DNA of 64,000 nt from Ruminococcus sp. YRD2003 (GCA_900109435.1 FNZT01000011.1:1-64000); one strand, 5' to 3'. Shown: positions 9,281 to 17,909, counted from the stretch's first letter. Numbers and translations: made by a program. Notes: generated by a model from the letters alone, not told the origin.

Positions 9281-9309
9281 TTTCAATAAAGCGATTATTA
9301 TGTTATAAT
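9281..9309 (+). promoter_or_regulatory. Probable promoter of the NHLM export operon
   Basis: TTTCAA (9281-9286), 17 bp, TATAAT (9304-9309), about 58 bp before the precursor peptide start. The -35 is weak, so activation by a regulator is possible. Confidence 0.55.
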
Positions 9310-9366
9310 ATATTTATACTCAACCGCTGCCGACGGCAGCCCGAACACAGCAAGGAGGTCATACTA

Positions 9367-9654
9367 ATGACAAACATAAATGATACAGAGGACATGGAGC
9401 TCGATACAGAGGCTCTCGGCGAGGTATCGGGAGGCGGGCTCATAGACGAAGTGAAGAAGAAGCTCATCGGAACAGTCGATGCCGACGAACACAACGCTTT
9501 CTGCAAGCACTGCGGACAGAAGGTACACTTTGTCCGCAGCGAGCGCAAAATGGGCGGAAACGTAAGCATATACGTATGCAGGAACCGCCACTGCATCGTA
9601 TTTGGCAGAGAGCGCACGAATCTGCAAGTACAGTGGGCAGACAGCATGACATGA
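9367..9654 (+). CDS. Double-glycine leader precursor peptide with Cys4 (zinc-ribbon-like) core
   Basis: 95 aa. ATG 9367 is chosen because AAGGAGGT (9352-9359) lies 7 bp upstream; the longer open frame has no ribosome site. Residues 11-23 (ELDTEALGEVSGG) match the leader of C39-exported peptides, with cleavage expected after Gly22-Gly23. The core would be about 72 aa and carries Cys46, Cys49, Cys71 and Cys76 as CKHC and CRNRHC, a spacing that suggests a zinc ribbon or two disulfides. It is the first gene of an operon that also encodes a C39 peptidase-exporter. It is therefore the likely cargo. Bacteriocin, signal or metal-binding roles are all open. No lanthipeptide or radical-SAM enzyme is nearby. 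Confidence 0.8.
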   Translation: MTNINDTEDMELDTEALGEVSGGGLIDEVKKKLIGTVDADEHNAFCKHCGQKVHFVRSERKMGGNVSIYVCRNRHCIVFGRERTNLQVQWADSMT

Positions 9655-9697
9655 CGCAGTTCGGCGGCATCACGCGCGAAAAAGGACATATACTCAA

Positions 9698-10549
9698 ATG
9701 ATAAATGAAGTCATCGAAAAATACGGTCTGAACGGGACCGAAGCATCAGAACTCTCAGAATACACCGCTAACCGCTTCTCGGGTGCAGAAGCTCCCGAAG
9801 ATGACGGAACGGACTATATGAAGGGCTGGCTTTCACTGGCACACACCGCGCAGGAAGTCGGCGCCGCGCAGATAATAAACGCCAGGCTCTGCCCGAAGCG
9901 TCCCATTGACTACTTTTCCCCCGAGGGCGTGCGGCTGGAGATATTCGCCTCATTTGCGGGTGATATCCCAATTATTTCGGCGGATGACCCGCGCGACTTC
10001 GAGAGCCTCGTGACAAATATCGTCAACAGGGGCATACGTCCCGAGGGCATTGAAAAAACGGGAGCGTCATTCGTTTCGGGCAGGACGACCCGCTTCATCA
10101 TTCTTTCGGCAAAGCCCTACAGCAACGTCCCTGCCTCCGAGCTCGGGCTCTCCCCCGACATCTGGGCGGAGAAGTCGCTGCACATACGCCGCAGCCACGA
10201 GTGTACACACCTGTACACCAAGCAGACCCGCGGCATATCCGAAAACAGGCTGCACGACGAGCTCATGGCAGACTTCATCGGGCTGAACGATGCATTCGGT
10301 TTTTACAGAGCCGAATGGTTTTTGCGTTTTATGGGCATCATCGGAGGCAGCGGCTCGAGGCTGGATGTGTACACGAAAGGGCTCTCCCCGAAGGTGAGGA
10401 CAGCCGTCACAGAGCTGGCAGAACAGGCTGCATACGGGCTTGAAAAGTGGTCACAGAGCGAGGGCTTCGCCTCTCTCACGAACGCGCAGCGCATCGAAAG
10501 AATGTGCGATGCAGGCATTACAGGAATGATAGGACTAAAGGAGGAATAA
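9698..10549 (+). CDS. Putative zinc metallopeptidase of the NHLM operon (HExxH...ExxxD)
   Basis: 283 aa, soluble, no signal peptide. Around residues 165-190 it has HECTH followed 17 residues later by ELMAD. This is the HExxH plus ExxxD arrangement of gluzincin metallopeptidases: two His and a Glu as zinc ligands, with Glu of HExxH as catalyst. The rest is not a family I recognise. It starts 43 bp after the precursor gene and ends 3 bp before the STAS gene, so co-expression is likely. It could trim the precursor or exported peptide, or be an inactive binding protein. The metallopeptidase call rests on the motif alone. Confidence 0.6.
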   Translation: MINEVIEKYGLNGTEASELSEYTANRFSGAEAPEDDGTDYMKGWLSLAHTAQEVGAAQIINARLCPKRPIDYFSPEGVRLEIFASFAGDIPIISADDPRDFESLVTNIVNRGIRPEGIEKTGASFVSGRTTRFIILSAKPYSNVPASELGLSPDIWAEKSLHIRRSHECTHLYTKQTRGISENRLHDELMADFIGLNDAFGFYRAEWFLRFMGIIGGSGSRLDVYTKGLSPKVRTAVTELAEQAAYGLEKWSQSEGFASLTNAQRIERMCDAGITGMIGLKEE

Positions 10550-10552
10550 ACA

Positions 10553-10849
10553 ATGACAGTAGATTTCCGAAGAAACGGCACAGAACTCACAGCAGCTATC
10601 GAAGGCAGACTTGACACGCTCACATCTCCCGAGCTTGAGGAGAAGCTCGAGCCCGAGCTTGAGGAAACGGAAAAGCTCATACTCGACCTGAGCGCGCTCG
10701 AATACATCTCAAGCGCAGGGCTGCGCGTGCTGCTTTCCGCAGCAAAGGCAATGGAAGAACAAGGCGAGATGACGGTAAGGAACGTCCGCCCCGAGGTAAT
10801 GGACGTGTTCGAGGTGACAGGCTTTGTTGATTTCCTGAACATCGAATGA
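10553..10849 (+). CDS. STAS-domain protein (anti-sigma-factor antagonist type)
   Basis: 98 aa, about the length of a lone STAS domain (SpoIIAA/RsbV family). LILDLSALEYISSAGLRVLL contains the conserved Ser-Ser-Ala-Gly loop where these proteins are phosphorylated. Family members bind an anti-sigma kinase when dephosphorylated and release a sigma factor. No kinase or phosphatase partner lies in the window. It sits between the metallopeptidase-like and secretion genes, with 3-bp and 15-bp gaps. It may link export to a partner-switching signal, or serve as a structural part of the export machinery. Confidence 0.85.
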   Translation: MTVDFRRNGTELTAAIEGRLDTLTSPELEEKLEPELEETEKLILDLSALEYISSAGLRVLLSAAKAMEEQGEMTVRNVRPEVMDVFEVTGFVDFLNIE

Positions 10850-10864
10850 ACGAGGTGACAATAA

Positions 10865-11287
10865 ATGGCTGAAGACAAGAAAAGCATATTCAGGCAGCAG
10901 TCGCTCGAACGCATATCCTCGCCCGAGCAGCTCACGGACTACCTGAAGGTGACGAATCCTGGCATATGGGCACTTCTTGCGGCTGTCATCATACTGCTCG
11001 GCGGACTCTTTGCATGGAGCGTCGCAGGCAGACTTGAAACGTCGGTAAGCGGGATAGCCATAGTTGAAAACGGACAGGCACAGGTAATGCTCACCGACGT
11101 GTCAGGCAGCGCTATATCCGCAGGTATGCCCATACGCATAAACGACGAGGAATACTTCATCACCGAAGTCGGCACAGACGACTACGGCAGGGCTGTCGCA
11201 TACGCCCCCATAAACAAAGCTGACGGGAAATACGATGTCAAGGTAGTGACAGAGAGCGTACATCCTATCAAATTCCTTTTCAACTGA
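10865..11287 (+). CDS. NHLP/NHLM-type secretion accessory protein (short HlyD-like)
   Basis: 140 aa. The N-terminus (IFRQQSLERISSPEQLTDYLKVTNP) is the signature of NHLM-system HlyD-like secretion proteins. One membrane helix follows at about residues 33-53, then an outside domain of about 85 residues. Typical family members are several hundred residues long with a coiled-coil hairpin and barrel-sandwich parts, and both are absent here. The short form suits a cell with no outer membrane. It starts 15 bp after the STAS gene and 11 bp before the peptidase-exporter. Confidence 0.78.
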   Translation: MAEDKKSIFRQQSLERISSPEQLTDYLKVTNPGIWALLAAVIILLGGLFAWSVAGRLETSVSGIAIVENGQAQVMLTDVSGSAISAGMPIRINDEEYFITEVGTDDYGRAVAYAPINKADGKYDVKVVTESVHPIKFLFN

Positions 11288-11298
11288 CGAGGTCAAAG

Positions 11299-13482
11299 AT
11301 GAGTAAAAAAGGAGTCAAGATAAAACAGCCCGTCACGAAGGGCTCGGCAAAGGTGCCGGTTATAATGCAGCTCGAAGCCCTCGAATGCGGAGCGGCGAGC
11401 CTTGCAATGATAATGGCATACTACGAAAAGTGGGTGCCTCTTGAGCAGGTGCGCTCCGACTGCGGAGTGTCGCGTGACGGCTCAAATGCAAAAAACATCT
11501 CCAAAGCAGCAAAGTCCTACGGCTTCAAGGTACAGGCATACAGCCGCACACCTCAGACGATACGGGAAAAGGGCAAGTTTCCATGTATCATACACTGGAA
11601 CTTCAACCATTTTGTCGTACTGGACGGCTTCAAGGGAAAATACGCCTGTATAAACGACCCTGCGCGGGGATTTGTCAAGGTAAGTCCTGAAGAATTCGAC
11701 AAATCGTTTACAGGCATCACCCTCAACATCACTCCCGACGAGGATTTCGAGCCTGGCGGCAAGCGCAAGAGCACGCTCGACTTCGCAAGAAAGCGTCTGA
11801 TAGGCGCAGGAGCGGCAGTCGCCTTTGTAATGCTCACCACGGTCATATCGTCCATATTCGGCATCATCAACCCGATAATGTCGAAGATATTCATGGACAG
11901 GCTCCTCACGGGGCAGAACAAGGAATGGCTCACACCATTCATCGCGGTAATGACAGGACTTGCCGTACTTCAGATAATCGTCGCATGGGCACAGACCATA
12001 TACAGCCTGAAGATAAACGGCAAGATGTCGGTGATAGGCAGCACGTCGTTCATATGGAAGGTGCTCCATATGCCCATGGACTTCTTCTCACAGCGAATGG
12101 CAGGCGATATACAGTCGCGCCAGGAAACGAACGCAAGCATCGCGAGCACACTCGTAAACACCTTTGCGCCCCTTCTGCTGAACACGATAATGATGATATT
12201 CTACCTCGTGCTCATGCTGAAGCAGAGCCTGCTCCTGACGGCGATAGGCATAAGCACGCTTGTCATCAACATCTTCATGTCGAGAGTCATCTCCGAGAAG
12301 CGCATCAACATCACGCGTGTGATGCAGCGTGACAGCGCCAAGCTCGCCGCAACGACAGTAGCGGGCATAGAGATGATAGAGACAATAAAGGCGAGCGGAG
12401 CCGAGAACGGCTTTTTCAGGAGATGGGCAGGCTATCAGGCATCTGTGAACTCGCAGGAGGTAAAGTCCGCGAAGATGAACAGCTACCTCGGCATGATACC
12501 CACGTTTCTCTCTCAGGCGGCGAACTACGCCGTAATGATAGTGGGCATATGGTTCGTAATGAACGGGCGTTTCACGCTCGGCGCCCTGCAAATGTTCCAA
12601 GGCTTCCTCGGGTCGTTCATGGCACCTGCGATGACGCTCATATCCGCGGGACAGACGATACAGGAGATGCGCACACAAATGGAGCGCGTCGAGGACGTAA
12701 TGCAGTACCCCACAGACCCGAATGCGGCAGAGGGCGGCGAAGAAGAGGCAGTCCTCAAAAAGCTCGGCGGCTCAGTGGAGCTTAGGAACGTCAGCTTCGG
12801 CTATTCAAAGCTCGCCGACCCGCTGATAAAAGACTTCTCGATGACGATAAGACCGGGAGGAAGAGTGGCATTCGTCGGCACATCGGGCTGCGGAAAGTCC
12901 ACGCTGTCCAAGCTGATATCGGGGCTGTACGAGCCATGGAGCGGCGAGATACTCTTCGACGGCAAGCCGAGGAGCGAGCACAGCCGCTCGGTAATGACAG
13001 GCTCGGTCGCAGTCGTAGACCAGGATATAACGCTCTTTGAGGGCACTATCGCAGACAACATCAAAATGTGGGACGAGTCAATCAAAGACTTCGAGATGAT
13101 ACTTGCCGCACGCGACGCTCAGCTCCACGAGGACATAATGGCGCGTGACGGCGGCTACCAGTGCAAGCTCACCTCGGGCGGACGTGACCTCTCGGGAGGT
13201 CAGCGCCAGAGGCTCGAGATAGCGCGTGTCCTCTCTCAGGACCCGTCCATAATCATACTTGACGAAGCCACCTCCGCCCTCGATGCCAAGACCGAATACG
13301 AAGTCGTGAAGTCGATAAAGGACAGAGGCATAACCTGTATAGTCATCGCACACCGCCTCTCCACGATACGCGACTGCGACGAGATAATCGTCCTTGAGCG
13401 CGGCAGAGTCATCGAGCGCGGCACACACGACGAACTCATGGCACTGGGCGGAGCCTATACAGAGCTCGTCACCAACGAATAA
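11299..13482 (+). CDS. NHLM-type peptidase C39/ABC exporter
   Basis: 727 aa. Residues about 12-145 are a C39 peptidase with its triad: Cys in LEALECGAAS, His in WNFNHFVVLDGF, Asp in INDPARG. About 160-450 is a six-helix ABC exporter membrane domain. About 490-727 is a nucleotide-binding domain with intact motifs: GTSGCGKST, LSGGQ, IIILDEATSALD, and HRLS. Family members cut double-glycine leaders while exporting the peptide. The operon's first gene encodes such a leader, which makes it the obvious substrate. It pairs with the next gene, an ABC exporter of the same length. Confidence 0.92.
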   Translation: MSKKGVKIKQPVTKGSAKVPVIMQLEALECGAASLAMIMAYYEKWVPLEQVRSDCGVSRDGSNAKNISKAAKSYGFKVQAYSRTPQTIREKGKFPCIIHWNFNHFVVLDGFKGKYACINDPARGFVKVSPEEFDKSFTGITLNITPDEDFEPGGKRKSTLDFARKRLIGAGAAVAFVMLTTVISSIFGIINPIMSKIFMDRLLTGQNKEWLTPFIAVMTGLAVLQIIVAWAQTIYSLKINGKMSVIGSTSFIWKVLHMPMDFFSQRMAGDIQSRQETNASIASTLVNTFAPLLLNTIMMIFYLVLMLKQSLLLTAIGISTLVINIFMSRVISEKRINITRVMQRDSAKLAATTVAGIEMIETIKASGAENGFFRRWAGYQASVNSQEVKSAKMNSYLGMIPTFLSQAANYAVMIVGIWFVMNGRFTLGALQMFQGFLGSFMAPAMTLISAGQTIQEMRTQMERVEDVMQYPTDPNAAEGGEEEAVLKKLGGSVELRNVSFGYSKLADPLIKDFSMTIRPGGRVAFVGTSGCGKSTLSKLISGLYEPWSGEILFDGKPRSEHSRSVMTGSVAVVDQDITLFEGTIADNIKMWDESIKDFEMILAARDAQLHEDIMARDGGYQCKLTSGGRDLSGGQRQRLEIARVLSQDPSIIILDEATSALDAKTEYEVVKSIKDRGITCIVIAHRLSTIRDCDEIIVLERGRVIERGTHDELMALGGAYTELVTNE

Positions 13483-13498
13483 AGGAGGGAGAAGGCTT

Positions 13499-15682
13499 TT
13501 GGGTTGGTTTGAAAAACAGATAAAGCAGAGAAGCGACCTCGACCAGCAGATGTTTGAAGATTCCTTCTTCCGTGTCGCAGGAGTAGTTCTGGGACAGAAG
13601 ACGGCTTCAAAGATAAGCGACGACCGCATAATCACAAAGCAGGCGATAGATGACCTGCTGAAATACTATCACTACAAGCCCGTCGAGATACCGAAGAACA
13701 TCAAGACACACGAAGAGCAGCTCAACTACTGCCTGAGACCGCACGGCATAATGCGGCGTCAGATAGTGCTCGAAGAGAAATGGTGGAAGGACGCCTTCGG
13801 ACCTGTCCTCGCCTACACCAAGGAAAACGGCGACCCCGTTGCCCTGCTCCCGAGCGGTTTCAGCGGTTACAGCTACCTCGACAGGGAGAGCGGGCGCAAG
13901 GTAAAGCTCAACGCAAAGACAGCGGCACAGTTCGAGCGCGAGGGATACTGCTTCTACAAGCCGTTCCCGCAGAAAAAACTGGGCATCCCCGACCTGCTTC
14001 TGTATATGAAGAACTGTCTTTCCATAAGCGACTGGGCAGTGATAGTGGCGTCCACACTGGCGGTTACGGGCGTAGGTATGCTTATGCCGAGGATAACCAA
14101 AGCCCTTACGGGTCCCGTAATATCGAGCAGGAACACGAATCTGCTCATCGGTATCGCGATATGTATGCTCTGCACAGCGATATCGGCACAGCTCATCAGC
14201 TCGATAAGCTCGCTGCTGAACACAAGGGTCCAGACGAAGACGAATCTCGGGGTCCAGTCGGCGATGATGATGAGGGTCATGAGCCTGCCCGCCAACTTTT
14301 TCAGGCAGTACAGCGCAGGCGAGCTGACCAGCCGTTCGCAGTCTGTCAGCAGTCTTTGCTCGCTGATGATAGGTATGTTCGTGGGAACAGGACTCACATC
14401 GCTGACGTCCCTGCTGTACATCACGCAGATAGTCAGCTTTGCCCCCGCGCTTGTATTACCCTCGCTGCTGATAATACTCACAACGGTCGCATTCAGCGTC
14501 GTATCGTCGGCGGTGCAGATACGCATCAGCAAGAAGCAGATGGAGCACGGCGCGAAGGAATCGGGCATGACCTATGCGATGATAAGCGGCGTGCAGAAAA
14601 TAAAGCTCGCAGGCGCCGAGAAGCGCTTCTTTGCGCGCTGGCTGAACCTCTACTCCGACGGAGCGGAGCTCATATACGCCCCGCCGACGTTCATCAAGAT
14701 AAACTCCGTCATAACCACGGCGATAGGGCTGATATCGAATATCGTGCTGTACTATCTCGCGGTAAAGAGCGGCATAGACCAGTCGGGCTACTTCGCGTTC
14801 ACAGCCGCATACGGCGCAGTAATGGGCGCATTCAGCTCACTTGCGGGCATAGCGCTGTCGGTCGGCAGGGTAAAACCCATACTTGAAATGGCAGAGCCGT
14901 TCCTGAAAGCCGAGCCCGAGACCGCTGACAACAAGGAGATAGTCACAAAGCTGACGGGCAGCATAGAGCTCAACAACGTATATTTCCGCTACAGCGAGAG
15001 CTCGCCCTACATAGTGAACAATATGTCCCTGAAGATAAAGGCAGGCGAATACGTAGCCATAGTCGGCAAGACAGGCTGCGGAAAGAGCACGCTGATGAGG
15101 CTGCTGTTAGGCTTTGAGAAGCCCGAAAAGGGCGCGGTATACTACGACGGCAAGGACCTCAACAGCCTTGACCTCGGCTCGCTGAGGCGAAATATCGGCT
15201 CGGTCATACAGAGTGGCGGACTGTTTCAGGGCGATATCTTCTCAAACATCATAATCTCAGCCCCGCACCTCACGCTCGACGCCGCATGGGAGGCAGCCGA
15301 GATAGCGGGCATAGCCGACGATATCCGCGCGATGCCCATGGGGATGCAGACCATCATCTCCGAGGGACAGGGCGGCATATCAGGCGGCCAGAAACAGCGT
15401 CTCATGATAGCGCGTGCGGTAGCACCGAAGCCAAAGATACTTATGTTCGACGAAGCGACCAGTGCGCTCGACAACAAGACGCAGAAGCAGGTCAGCGAAG
15501 CGCTTGACAAAATGGGCTGTACGCGGATCGTCATAGCCCACAGACTATCGACTATCCGCCACTGCGACCGCATACTCGTCCTTGACGGCGGAAGCGTGAC
15601 AGAAGAGGGCACCTATGAGCAGCTCATCGAAAAAGGCGGATACTTCGCGGAACTCGTAGAGCGCCAGCGGCTTGACAAATGA
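13499..15682 (+). CDS. NHLM-type ABC exporter, ATP-binding partner (no peptidase domain)
   Basis: 727 aa from a TTG start at 13499. AGGAGGGA lies 8 bp upstream, and the longer open frame overlaps the preceding gene and lacks support. The N-terminal 150 residues are a family-specific domain without C39 residues (LRPHGIMRRQIVLEEKWW, GPVLAY). An exporter membrane domain (about 165-455) and an intact nucleotide-binding domain (GKTGCGKST, ISGGQ, LMFDEATSALD, HRLS) follow. In NHLM systems this protein accompanies the C39 exporter, probably as a heterodimer partner. Last gene of the operon. Confidence 0.9.
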   Translation: MGWFEKQIKQRSDLDQQMFEDSFFRVAGVVLGQKTASKISDDRIITKQAIDDLLKYYHYKPVEIPKNIKTHEEQLNYCLRPHGIMRRQIVLEEKWWKDAFGPVLAYTKENGDPVALLPSGFSGYSYLDRESGRKVKLNAKTAAQFEREGYCFYKPFPQKKLGIPDLLLYMKNCLSISDWAVIVASTLAVTGVGMLMPRITKALTGPVISSRNTNLLIGIAICMLCTAISAQLISSISSLLNTRVQTKTNLGVQSAMMMRVMSLPANFFRQYSAGELTSRSQSVSSLCSLMIGMFVGTGLTSLTSLLYITQIVSFAPALVLPSLLIILTTVAFSVVSSAVQIRISKKQMEHGAKESGMTYAMISGVQKIKLAGAEKRFFARWLNLYSDGAELIYAPPTFIKINSVITTAIGLISNIVLYYLAVKSGIDQSGYFAFTAAYGAVMGAFSSLAGIALSVGRVKPILEMAEPFLKAEPETADNKEIVTKLTGSIELNNVYFRYSESSPYIVNNMSLKIKAGEYVAIVGKTGCGKSTLMRLLLGFEKPEKGAVYYDGKDLNSLDLGSLRRNIGSVIQSGGLFQGDIFSNIIISAPHLTLDAAWEAAEIAGIADDIRAMPMGMQTIISEGQGGISGGQKQRLMIARAVAPKPKILMFDEATSALDNKTQKQVSEALDKMGCTRIVIAHRLSTIRHCDRILVLDGGSVTEEGTYEQLIEKGGYFAELVERQRLDK

Positions 15683-15688
15683 ACAAAC

Positions 15689-15772
15689 GGCGTGATAAAG
15701 CAAAGGCATCACTCCACAAAGCCTGTCTTGCGGCAATGTGCGGTGCAGCTCGGGCTTTATCACGCCTGTTTT
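15689..15772 (+). terminator. Terminator of the NHLM operon
   Basis: A 13-bp perfect stem, GGCGTGATAAAGC (15689-15701) with GCTTTATCACGCC (15754-15766), is followed by TGTTTT. The loop is unusually long (52 nt). Confidence 0.7.
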
Positions 15773-15801
15773 CATCCATACCGCTCAGTCTGCCTACGCC
15801 C

Positions 15802-15830
15802 TTGCATTTTCCCCGAAAATGTGGTATAAT
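15802..15830 (+). promoter_or_regulatory. glnA promoter
   Basis: TTGCAT (15802-15807), 17 bp ending TGTGG, TATAAT (15825-15830). A leader of about 100 nt follows, holding the inverted repeat GGGACTGTCCC (15841-15851). This could be the ANTAR target region, but I could not fold a clear paired-hexaloop structure. Confidence 0.75.
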
Positions 15831-15940
15831 ATATTGTTACGGGACTGTCCCGCGCCAAGGAATACACGGCATTTATTTTTGGCAGGGTCCAATTGGCAGA
15901 GCACGGCATCAAACAGCACATCGTACAGGAGGTCATGAAA

Positions 15941-17233
15941 ATGAGCTTTTCACCAAAGGAGATACTGAAATTCGTCGAAGAAAACGACGTAAAGTTCATA
16001 AGGCTCACATTCTGTGATATATTCGGCAATCTCAAAAACGTAGCCATAATGCCCAACGAGCTCGAGAGGGCATTTTCGAGCGGCATACCGTTCGACGCGT
16101 CGGGCTTTGCGGAGCACTGTTCCGACCTGCTCCTCGTGCCTGATATATCGACGCTGTCGGTACTTCCGTGGCGTCCCAAGTCAGGGCGTGTCGTCCGCTT
16201 TTTCTGCGGGCTCAAGACCATAGACGGCAGCGACTACGTCGGCGATATCCGCAGCGACCTTATCAGCACGATGAACGAGCTGCGCCTTGACGGCTACTCC
16301 TGTGAAATGGGAACGAAGTGCGAGTTCTACCTGTTCGAGCTCGACGCGAAGGGAGAGCCGACGAAGATACCGCACGACAACGGCGGCTATCTTGACGTAG
16401 CGCCGCTTGACAAGTGCGAGAACGCAAGGCGCGAGATATGCCTTTCGCTGGAAGAAATGGGACTCAGCCCGAAGAGCTCCTGCCACAAGCACGGACCCGC
16501 ACAGAACGAGATAGAGTTCCGCGAGAACGAGCCTGTCACCGCAGCAGACGACATGGCGCACTACAAGACGGTAGTAAAGTCGATAGCGGCGCAGAACGGG
16601 CTTTTTGCCTCGTTCATGCCGAAGCCGCTGAGCAACGAGCACGGCAGTGCGCTGAGCATATCCATAAGCCTGAAAAAGAACGGCGAGTACATATTTGACG
16701 GCAAGCCCGAGGATATGTCCCGCGAGGGCAAGTGCTTCATATCGGGCGTTCTCAGCCGTATCCGCGAGATAACGGCATTCCTGAACTCCACCACTAATTC
16801 CTACAAGCGCTTCGGCATGGGCTATGCGCCGAAGTACGTGGACTGGTCATCTGAGAACCGCTCCCAGCTTATACGCATACCGAGGGCAGTGGGAGTCTCC
16901 CCGCGCATAGAGCTGCGCTCGGCAGACGCCGCCTGCAACCCCTATATCGCGTTCAAGCTGATACTTGCGGCAGGCATGGAGGGCATACGCACAGGCGACT
17001 GCTCGCTCATGGACTGCACGATGAAAGGCGACACGCCCGCGGGCTTCGAGCAGCTTCCGATGTCACTCGCAGAGGCTGTATCCGTAGCGGAAAGCAGTGA
17101 ATTCGTAAAGCGCACGCTCCCCGAGGAGATATGCAGCAGCATACTCACGCGGCTGAAGACTCAGATACAGGAGTACAATCTTGCGAAGGACAAGGACGAA
17201 TTTGAAGAAAAGGCATACTTTATGTACCTGTAA
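15941..17233 (+). CDS. glnA: Glutamine synthetase family protein, divergent in the metal/ATP-site motif
   Basis: 430 aa. ATG 15941 is chosen because AGGAGGT (15927-15933) lies 7 bp upstream; the ATG at 15935 is too close. Glutamine synthetases make glutamine from glutamate, ammonia and ATP. Recognisable parts are RLTFCDIFGNLKNV, the metal-site GTKCEFYLF, GPAQNEIEFREN, NRSQLIRIP and IELRSADAACNPY. The normally near-invariant NGSGMH motif reads HGSALS, so the metal-coordinating His is Ser. It may therefore be a diverged paralog with altered activity. An ANTAR regulator gene follows after 12 bp, as in other Clostridia, which points to nitrogen control. Confidence 0.85.
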   Translation: MSFSPKEILKFVEENDVKFIRLTFCDIFGNLKNVAIMPNELERAFSSGIPFDASGFAEHCSDLLLVPDISTLSVLPWRPKSGRVVRFFCGLKTIDGSDYVGDIRSDLISTMNELRLDGYSCEMGTKCEFYLFELDAKGEPTKIPHDNGGYLDVAPLDKCENARREICLSLEEMGLSPKSSCHKHGPAQNEIEFRENEPVTAADDMAHYKTVVKSIAAQNGLFASFMPKPLSNEHGSALSISISLKKNGEYIFDGKPEDMSREGKCFISGVLSRIREITAFLNSTTNSYKRFGMGYAPKYVDWSSENRSQLIRIPRAVGVSPRIELRSADAACNPYIAFKLILAAGMEGIRTGDCSLMDCTMKGDTPAGFEQLPMSLAEAVSVAESSEFVKRTLPEEICSSILTRLKTQIQEYNLAKDKDEFEEKAYFMYL

Positions 17234-17245
17234 ACGGAGCGGAAT

Positions 17246-17815
17246 ATGAACAGAGCAATGATAATCTCAGCCGACAGTCAGGAAGCCGCGCTCATCGAAG
17301 AGACGGTGCAGATAGAGGGCTTCGGCTCGGTAGCGGTGATAACGGGAGGCAGCGAAGCGCGGCGGCTGATAGGCGGCGAAGCATCGCCCGACCTCATCAT
17401 AATATGCACCCCGCTGCAAGACGAATTCGGACAGGAGCTTGCCGAAACAGCGGCAGAGGAGACATCCGCGGGGATAATCTTTGTCTGTCACGGTGAGATA
17501 GCGGACGAGCTTGCGGACAGGCTCTCGGACTACGGAGTGATAGTAGTCGCGCGCCCCCTGAGCCGTGAGACGCTGAGCCGTGATATACGGCTTCTGAGCG
17601 CGAATCTGAGCCGTATGTCGGGACTGAAAGAGAGCCCCGAGGTATTGGGGAGGATAGAGGAGATACGAGTGATAAACCGCGCTAAATCGGTGCTGATGAA
17701 GTATCTGAAATTCACCGAACCGCAGGCACACAGGTACATAGAGAAGCAGGCGATGAACAACAGGCAAACGCGGCGCGAGGTCGCAGAGCACATAATCTCG
17801 CAGTACGACCTGTAG
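17246..17815 (+). CDS. ANTAR-domain RNA-binding antiterminator/response regulator
   Basis: 189 aa. The N-terminal 120 residues are receiver-like (MNRAMIISADSQEAALIEE, DLIIICTP). The expected acidic phosphorylation site is weak. Residues about 130-189 are an ANTAR three-helix RNA-binding domain (RIEEIRVINRAKSVLMKYL, EPQAHRYIEKQAMNNRQTRREVAEHII). ANTAR proteins bind paired RNA hairpins and block terminators, often in nitrogen genes. The gene lies 12 bp behind glnA and is probably co-transcribed. Confidence 0.88.
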   Translation: MNRAMIISADSQEAALIEETVQIEGFGSVAVITGGSEARRLIGGEASPDLIIICTPLQDEFGQELAETAAEETSAGIIFVCHGEIADELADRLSDYGVIVVARPLSRETLSRDIRLLSANLSRMSGLKESPEVLGRIEEIRVINRAKSVLMKYLKFTEPQAHRYIEKQAMNNRQTRREVAEHIISQYDL

Positions 17816-17857
17816 CGGCAGCGCTAACCTGACTGTTACCCCCCCGCATAGGACCCG

Positions 17858-17883
17858 AGCGCCGATAGGTATCGGCGCTTTTT
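17858..17883 (+). terminator. Terminator of glnA-ANTAR
   Basis: A perfect 9-bp stem, AGCGCCGAT/ATCGGCGCT, with an AGGT loop and five T. Confidence 0.85.
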
Positions 17884-17909
17884 GCAGTCAGACGAAGAAA
17901 GGAGCGGTC

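Noticed and set aside
13780..14886. 368-codon frame inside the second NHLM exporter gene
   Set aside because: Same-strand frame shadow with Arg/His/Gly-rich composition; the exporter domains are in the other frame.
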